Assembly: GCF_947494015.1 (NCBI RefSeq)
Contig: NZ_CANLTL010000012.1
Location: 83,558 to 147,557, forward strand
Direction: 5' to 3'
Length of the DNA stretch: 64,000 nucleotides
DNA from: an uncultured Cellulomonas sp.
GTDB taxonomy: Bacteria > Actinomycetota > Actinomycetes > Actinomycetales > Cellulomonadaceae
Shown: piece by piece, positions 58,952 to 64,000 of the stretch
Layout: each line of letters starts with the position of its first letter
Numbering within the stretch: the stretch's first letter is position 1
Notes under the pieces: model-generated
Database searches by the model: none
Seen by the model: the letters and a program-made list of their open reading frames with translations, nothing else
What the model was told of the DNA's origin: nothing
Made by a program: the position numbers and the translations under genes

Positions 58952-59135
58952 GCGGGGCCACGACTCCTTCGAGGTAGCGGTCACCGGGCGGCACCCGGCC
59001 GGTCGCGCCGCGCGCTATACAACCACCAATCGGCGGGTGCTCTAAGGTGAGCGGGCCAGCCGAGCGGGACTGCGGCTCCCCTGGAGCCCGAGAGCGCGCC
59101 CGGGCCCAGCAACCGCCAGCGGAGGCGCCCCCGAC

Positions 59136-60527
59136 ATGGCCCAGCACGCGCCGAGCACCACCCCGCGCCGTTCGGTCCTCGTCCTGACGGACGACGTCCT
59201 GTCCTCCTCGATGGCCGGTCCGGCGATCCGGGCGTGGAACATCGCCGAGGTGCTCGCCGACCACCACGACGTGCGGCTGGCCTCGACGGTGCGGTCGGAG
59301 GCGAGCTCGCCGCGGTTCGCCGTCTGCGACGGGACGCCCGAGCGTCTGCGCGGCATCGCCGAAGGGCAGGACGTCGTCGTCGTGCAGGGCTTCACCCTGG
59401 CCAAGAACCCGTGGCTGGCCGACCTCGGTGCGCGGGTCGTGGTCGACCTGTACGACCCCATCCACCTGGAGATCCTCGAGATGGCCCGGCAGGAGACCGC
59501 GCGCCGCCGCACCGAGATGCTGCAGGCCTCGGTCCGCGCGCTGCAGGTCCAGGCCCGGGCCGGCGACTTCTTCCTGGCCGCCTCCGAGCGGCAGCGTGAC
59601 TTCTGGCTGGGGCACCTCGCCGCCTGGGGGCGGGTCAACGACGCGACGTACCGCCAGGACCCGACGCTGCGCGCGCTGATCGACGTCGCGCCGTTCGGGA
59701 TCCCCCGCGAGCCCGCCACGACGGCCTCGCCGGCGATCAAGGGCCGGATCGACGGGATCGGCCCCGACGACGTCGTGCTGCTGTGGGGCGGCGGCGTCTA
59801 CAACTGGTTCGACCCGGTGACCCTGGTGCGTGCGCTCGGCGAGCTGCGCGACTCGGCGCCGGCCGTGCGGCTGGTGTTCATGGGCACCACCCACCCGTCC
59901 ATGGCCGACCCCGAGACGGCCGCCCTGCGCGAGGCGGTGCGCGCGGCCACCGACCTCGGGCTGGTGGGCACGCACGTGTTCTTCACCGAGGGCTGGGTCC
60001 CGTACGCGCAGCGGGCAGGCTTCCTGACCGACGCCGACCTGGGCGTCTCGACCCACTTCGACCACGTCGAGACGTCGTTCTCCTTCCGCACCCGCATGCT
60101 CGACTACCTGTGGGCCGGCCTGCCGATCGTGTGCACGTCCGGGGACACGTTCGCCGACCTGGTCGCCGAGCACGACCTCGGCCGCGTGGTGCCGCCGCGC
60201 GACCCGGCGGCCCTCGCCCGGGCGATCACCGAGCTGCTGGACCCCGACGTCCGGGCGGGCTGCACCGACCGCATCGCCGCAGTGCGTGAGCGCTTCCGGT
60301 GGGACGTCGCGCTGCGCCCGCTGGTGGACTACGTCGCCGAGGCACCCCGGGCCGCCGACCTGGCGGTGCGCACCAGTGCCGTCGGACGGGCCGCCGCACT
60401 GGGCGCCCGGGTGGACGACCTGGCCGGCGAGGTCCGGCGGTACGTCGAGGCCAACGGCTGGCAGCGCCTGGCGCGCCGAGCCGGGCAGCTGGTCTGGCAG
60501 CGAACCCGTTCCCTCACGCACCTCTAG
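59136..60527 (+). CDS. Glycosyltransferase family 4 protein
   Basis: VLTDDVLSSSMAGPAIRAWNIAEVLADHHDVRLAS...LLWGGGVYNWFDPVTLVRAL...STHFDHVETSFSFRTRMLDYLWAGLPIVCTSGD. Confidence 0.92.
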   Translation: MAQHAPSTTPRRSVLVLTDDVLSSSMAGPAIRAWNIAEVLADHHDVRLASTVRSEASSPRFAVCDGTPERLRGIAEGQDVVVVQGFTLAKNPWLADLGARVVVDLYDPIHLEILEMARQETARRRTEMLQASVRALQVQARAGDFFLAASERQRDFWLGHLAAWGRVNDATYRQDPTLRALIDVAPFGIPREPATTASPAIKGRIDGIGPDDVVLLWGGGVYNWFDPVTLVRALGELRDSAPAVRLVFMGTTHPSMADPETAALREAVRAATDLGLVGTHVFFTEGWVPYAQRAGFLTDADLGVSTHFDHVETSFSFRTRMLDYLWAGLPIVCTSGDTFADLVAEHDLGRVVPPRDPAALARAITELLDPDVRAGCTDRIAAVRERFRWDVALRPLVDYVAEAPRAADLAVRTSAVGRAAALGARVDDLAGEVRRYVEANGWQRLARRAGQLVWQRTRSLTHL

Positions 60528-60534
60528 GACCCGC

Positions 60535-63177
60535 ATGCGCATCGTCGTCGTCTCCTCGCACTTCCCGCCCAACTTCGTCTCGGGCGGGACGCTCGTGCCG
60601 TACCGCGCCGCCCTGGGGCTGGCGCAGCGGGGCCACGAGGTGTTCGTGTACGCGGGCCGGATCGACCCGTCCAGCCCCGACGGGGAGGTCACCGAGGAGC
60701 GCACCGCCGACGGTCTGACGATCCGGTGGGTCACGTGCACGTCGGCGACGGAGTGGGCCTCGGACACCAACTTCTCCAACGGCGAGGTGGAGGCGGACTT
60801 CGCCGCCTACCTGCAGGCCGTCCGGCCCGACGTCGTGCACGTGCACGCCATCCAGGGCTTCGGCGGCGGGCTGGTCCCGCTCGCGCGCGCGGCGGGAGCC
60901 GCGGTGGTGATCACCATGCACGACCTGTGGTGGTGGTGCGCCCGCCAGTTCATGGTGGAGCCGTCGATGCACGCGTGCCCGGTGGTCCCGGCCGCCGGCG
61001 TGTGCCCGTGCGCGCGGGACAACGCGTGGCTGCAGGCGCGCAACCACCGGCTCGCCGCGCAGGGCCGCACGGCCGACCTGGTGCTCACCCCGTCGGCGAG
61101 CATGCGCCGCATCCTGGTCGCCAACGGCGTCGACCCGGCGCGGGTCCAGGTCGACGAGAACGGCGTCCCGGACGACGTCGTCCGCGTCGACCCGGTGGCG
61201 CCCGGCAGCGTGCAGCAGGAGCAGGAGCAGGCGCCCCGCACCGGTCCGCTGCGGCTGATGTTCGCCGGCGGCACCCACGCGCTCAAGGGCGGCCCGCTGC
61301 TGCTGGAGGCCGCCGCCCGCCTGGTGGACCGGCCCGGCTGGGAGCTGGAGATGTACGGGTGGGAGGGCCGCACGGTCCCGGCGCACCTCGAGGGCCACGT
61401 GCGGTTCCGGGCGCCGTACGCACCGCACGAGGCCGCCGAGGTGCTGGCGGCCCACGACGCGCTCGTCCTGCCGAGCCTGGCCCGCGAGTCGTACTCGCTG
61501 CTCACCCGGGAGGCGCTGCGGGCCGGGCTGCCGGTCCTGACCTCCGACACCCCCGGGCCCACCGAGGCGGTCCGGGACGGGGTCAACGGGCTCATCGTGC
61601 CGATCGGCGACGTCACCGCGCTCGCCGCGGCGATGGAGCGGCTGATCAGCGAGCCGACCCTGCTCGCCGACCTGGCGCCCGACCGCAGCGCGGTGCGGCT
61701 GCGCACCGTGGACGAGCAGGTCGACGCGAACGTGGCCCAGTACGAGCGGCTGCTCGCCGAGCGCTCCGCGGCCGAGGCCGCCGAGGCGGCGGCGGCGACC
61801 CTCGAGGTGACCGACCGGCCGCTGCCGCCCATCCGGCAGGTGCTGCTCGCCAGCGGCATCGGCAGCGCGCCGCTGCGCTACCGCGGCCGGCTGCCGCAGG
61901 AGGGACTGGCGCTGCACGGCGTGCGGATGGACGTGCGGATGTACCGCGACGTCGACGTCGCCCGGCTCGCCCGGTCGACCGACGCGCTCGTGCTCTACCG
62001 CACCCCGGCGACCGAGCAGGTGCTCGACCTCGTCGCGATGGTCCGGGCCCGCCCCGGTCCGGTGCCGGTGCTCTTCGACATCGACGACCTCGTCGTCGAC
62101 CCCGACCTGCACGCCGAGATCGACCCGCTGCTCGAGGTCCTCGACCCCGAGGACCGCCGCCGCTACTGGCAGGGGGTGCGCCGCTACCGCACCACGCTGG
62201 AGTCGGCCGACGCCTTCATCGGGTCCACCGACCCGCTGTGCGCGGCGATCCACCGGCTGACCGGCATGCCGGTCCACCGCTTCGCCAACGGCGTGGGCAG
62301 GCACCTGGCCCAGGCGAGCGACCACGCGCTGCGCCAGCCGCGCCGGCCGGGTCCGCTGCGCATCGGCTACCTGTCCGGGACCAACACCCACAACGCCGAC
62401 TGGGCCTTCATCGAGGGGGCCGTGATCGACGCGATGCAGGCGCGACCGGACCTGGAGCTGTGGCTGGGTGGCCTGCTGGACGTCTCGCCGCGGATGGACC
62501 CGTACACCGCGCGCGTGCGGCGCCTGCCGCTGATGTCCTGGCTGGAGCTGCCCACCGTGCTGCGCGACCTGGACGTCAACCTGGCGCCGCTGAACGTCGG
62601 CACCCAGTTCAACGAGGCCAAGAGCGCGATCAAGCACCTCGAGGCGGCGCTCGTCGAGACGCCGACGATCGCCTCACCCACCCAGCCGTTCCGGGAGGCG
62701 ATCCGGCACGGGGCCACCGGCTACCTCGCGCACTCCGCCGCGGAGTGGACCGAGCTGCTGCTGCGCCTGGTCGACGACGCCGCGCTGCGGTCCTCGATGG
62801 GGCAGCGCGCCCGCACCGAGGTGCTGCTGGACCTGTCCCCCGCCCTGCAGGGGCGCCGCTACCTCCAGATCCTGCAGTCGGCCCAGGCGGACGTGGCCGA
62901 GCACGGGCACCGGCCGATGCTGGCGGGCTTCACCCCGGAGACCGAGAACGAGCCGTTCTTCCGGTGGGACGCCGAGCCGTACGAGGGCGCCCCGTGGCTC
63001 CAGGCGCCCGGTCGCCCGGGCGAGCCGGCAGCCCGCGACCTGCGCCGCATCGTCTCGGACTACCGGGTCAGCGCGTTCGGGTACCTCGCCGACCAGGGCG
63101 TCGCCGCCACGACCGTCAAGGTCGCGACGGTCGCCGGGCGACTGCCCGCACGCGCCCTGCGCCGGCTGGCCCGCTAG
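60535..63177 (+). CDS. Bi-domain glycosyltransferase (two GT4-like domains, 880 aa)
   Basis: N-terminal MRIVVVSSHFPPNFVSGGTLVPYRAALGLAQRGHEVFVYAG...LPSLARESYSLLTREALRAGLPVLTSD; second domain from about residue 430 with FDIDDLVVDPDLH...RIGYLSGTNTHNADWAFIEGA. Confidence 0.88.
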   Translation: MRIVVVSSHFPPNFVSGGTLVPYRAALGLAQRGHEVFVYAGRIDPSSPDGEVTEERTADGLTIRWVTCTSATEWASDTNFSNGEVEADFAAYLQAVRPDVVHVHAIQGFGGGLVPLARAAGAAVVITMHDLWWWCARQFMVEPSMHACPVVPAAGVCPCARDNAWLQARNHRLAAQGRTADLVLTPSASMRRILVANGVDPARVQVDENGVPDDVVRVDPVAPGSVQQEQEQAPRTGPLRLMFAGGTHALKGGPLLLEAAARLVDRPGWELEMYGWEGRTVPAHLEGHVRFRAPYAPHEAAEVLAAHDALVLPSLARESYSLLTREALRAGLPVLTSDTPGPTEAVRDGVNGLIVPIGDVTALAAAMERLISEPTLLADLAPDRSAVRLRTVDEQVDANVAQYERLLAERSAAEAAEAAAATLEVTDRPLPPIRQVLLASGIGSAPLRYRGRLPQEGLALHGVRMDVRMYRDVDVARLARSTDALVLYRTPATEQVLDLVAMVRARPGPVPVLFDIDDLVVDPDLHAEIDPLLEVLDPEDRRRYWQGVRRYRTTLESADAFIGSTDPLCAAIHRLTGMPVHRFANGVGRHLAQASDHALRQPRRPGPLRIGYLSGTNTHNADWAFIEGAVIDAMQARPDLELWLGGLLDVSPRMDPYTARVRRLPLMSWLELPTVLRDLDVNLAPLNVGTQFNEAKSAIKHLEAALVETPTIASPTQPFREAIRHGATGYLAHSAAEWTELLLRLVDDAALRSSMGQRARTEVLLDLSPALQGRRYLQILQSAQADVAEHGHRPMLAGFTPETENEPFFRWDAEPYEGAPWLQAPGRPGEPAARDLRRIVSDYRVSAFGYLADQGVAATTVKVATVAGRLPARALRRLAR

Positions 63178-63256
63178 GCACCGCCGGCGGACGCGCCTGT
63201 CGCGCCGCTGCCGTCCGGCCCCTCGACGAAGTGGCCGGGGGGCCGGACCGCCGTGC

Positions 63257-64000
63257 TCAGCGCGGGACCTCCACGCCCACGGTGAACGACGCCCCGGGCG
63301 CGACCGTGAACGTCTGCGGCCCGGGCAGGGTGAACCCGGCCGGCACCGCCACCGCCACCGCGCAGTACGTCCCGGGGAACGCCGAGATCGGGAACGACCC
63401 GTCCGCCGCCGTGCGCATCCGGGAGAACACCGTCGAGCACGTCGCGTTGCGGATCTCGAACACCGCACCGACCACCGGCGCGCCCCCGGACGTGGCCACC
63501 AGCCGGCCCGACGACGCCGCCGCCGGCACCTCGACCCGGGCCGTGAACCCGCCGGCCCCGACCGCGAACGTCAGCGGCCCCGGCAGGGTGAAGCCGGCCG
63601 GGACCGACACCGCCACCGCGCAGTAGGTGCCCGGGAACGCCGTCACCGGGAAGGAGCCGTCCGCGCCCGTGCGCATCCGGGAGAACACCGTCGAGCACGT
63701 CGCGTTGCGGACCTCGAACACCGCACCGGCCACCGGCACGCCCCCCGAGGAGGCCACCACCCGGCCCGACGACGCCGCCGCCGGCACCTCGACCCGGGCC
63801 GTGAAGGCGCCCGCCCCGACCGCGAACGTCTGCGTCGCCGGCAGCGCGTACCCCGACGGCACCGACACCGCGACCAGGCAGTACGTCCCGGGGAACGCCG
63901 TCACCGGGAACGCCCCGTCCGCGCCCGTGCGCATCCGGGAGAACACCGTCGAGCACGTCGCGTTGCGGACCTCGAACACCGCACCGGCCACCGGCACGCC
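63257..64000 (-). CDS. SpaA/prealbumin-like tandem-repeat protein, C-terminal part (continues beyond window)
   Basis: Three near-identical units GAVFEVRNATCSTVFSRMRTGADGSFPVTAFPGTYCAVAVSVPAGFTLPGPLTFAVGAGGFTARVEVPAAASSGR. Confidence 0.8.
   Translation of the reverse strand, partial: GVPVAGAVFEVRNATCSTVFSRMRTGADGAFPVTAFPGTYCLVAVSVPSGYALPATQTFAVGAGAFTARVEVPAAASSGRVVASSGGVPVAGAVFEVRNATCSTVFSRMRTGADGSFPVTAFPGTYCAVAVSVPAGFTLPGPLTFAVGAGGFTARVEVPAAASSGRLVATSGGAPVVGAVFEIRNATCSTVFSRMRTAADGSFPISAFPGTYCAVAVAVPAGFTLPGPQTFTVAPGASFTVGVEVPR
63257..64000. repeat. 258-bp (86-aa) tandem coding repeat, about 2.9 copies in window
   Basis: ggagaacaccgtcgagcacgtcgcgttgcgg recurs at 63422, 63680 and 63938. Confidence 0.95.

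Noticed and set aside
59014-59045. AT-rich ctatacaaccaccaat as a bidirectional promoter
   Set aside because: Plausible low-GC promoter patch but no matching -35/-10 pair with proper spacing could be read on either strand

Overview
High-GC actinobacterial chromosome window, probably Micrococcales/Cellulomonas-like (inference from gene content and the roughly 75% GC appearance; taxonomy not computed). Left part: conserved housekeeping blocks on the minus strand (YcaQ-like fragment, hpf, comF, lpqB-mtrB-mtrA), then a plus-strand DUF4129/DUF4350/MoxR/DUF58 operon. At about 12.3-23.0 kb lies the most interesting block. It encodes an IniB-N-terminal-domain protein with a very large Asp-Asn-Ser (DNS) repeat tail and two dynamin-like GTPases (IniA- and IniC-like). 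Divergently transcribed from these are a membrane-anchored, truncated Hsp70/actin-fold ATPase and a large STAND/LuxR regulator. I read this as an iniBAC-type envelope-stress system with an unusual IniB and an added Hsp70-like partner. Then follow SpoIIM, RDD, ahcY (with unusual adjacent palindromes in its leader), an ABC-F protein, CDF transporter, Trm112, manB, DUF3499, metallopeptidase, a WbbL-like GT, DUF5719, a giant GT and WhiB. From about 40 kb to the end is a cell-wall polysaccharide locus: manA, rfbA, rfbD and rfbC without rfbB, many glycosyltransferases, a polysaccharide pyruvyl transferase, a DPM1-like GT/DUF2304/GtrA trio, DUF2142, Wzt/Wzm ABC transporter, and a bi-domain GT. The window ends in a 258-bp-repeat SpaA-like repeat gene. 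No rRNA, tRNA, CRISPR array or transposase was recognised. All assignments come from reading the translated ORFs; no database search was run.
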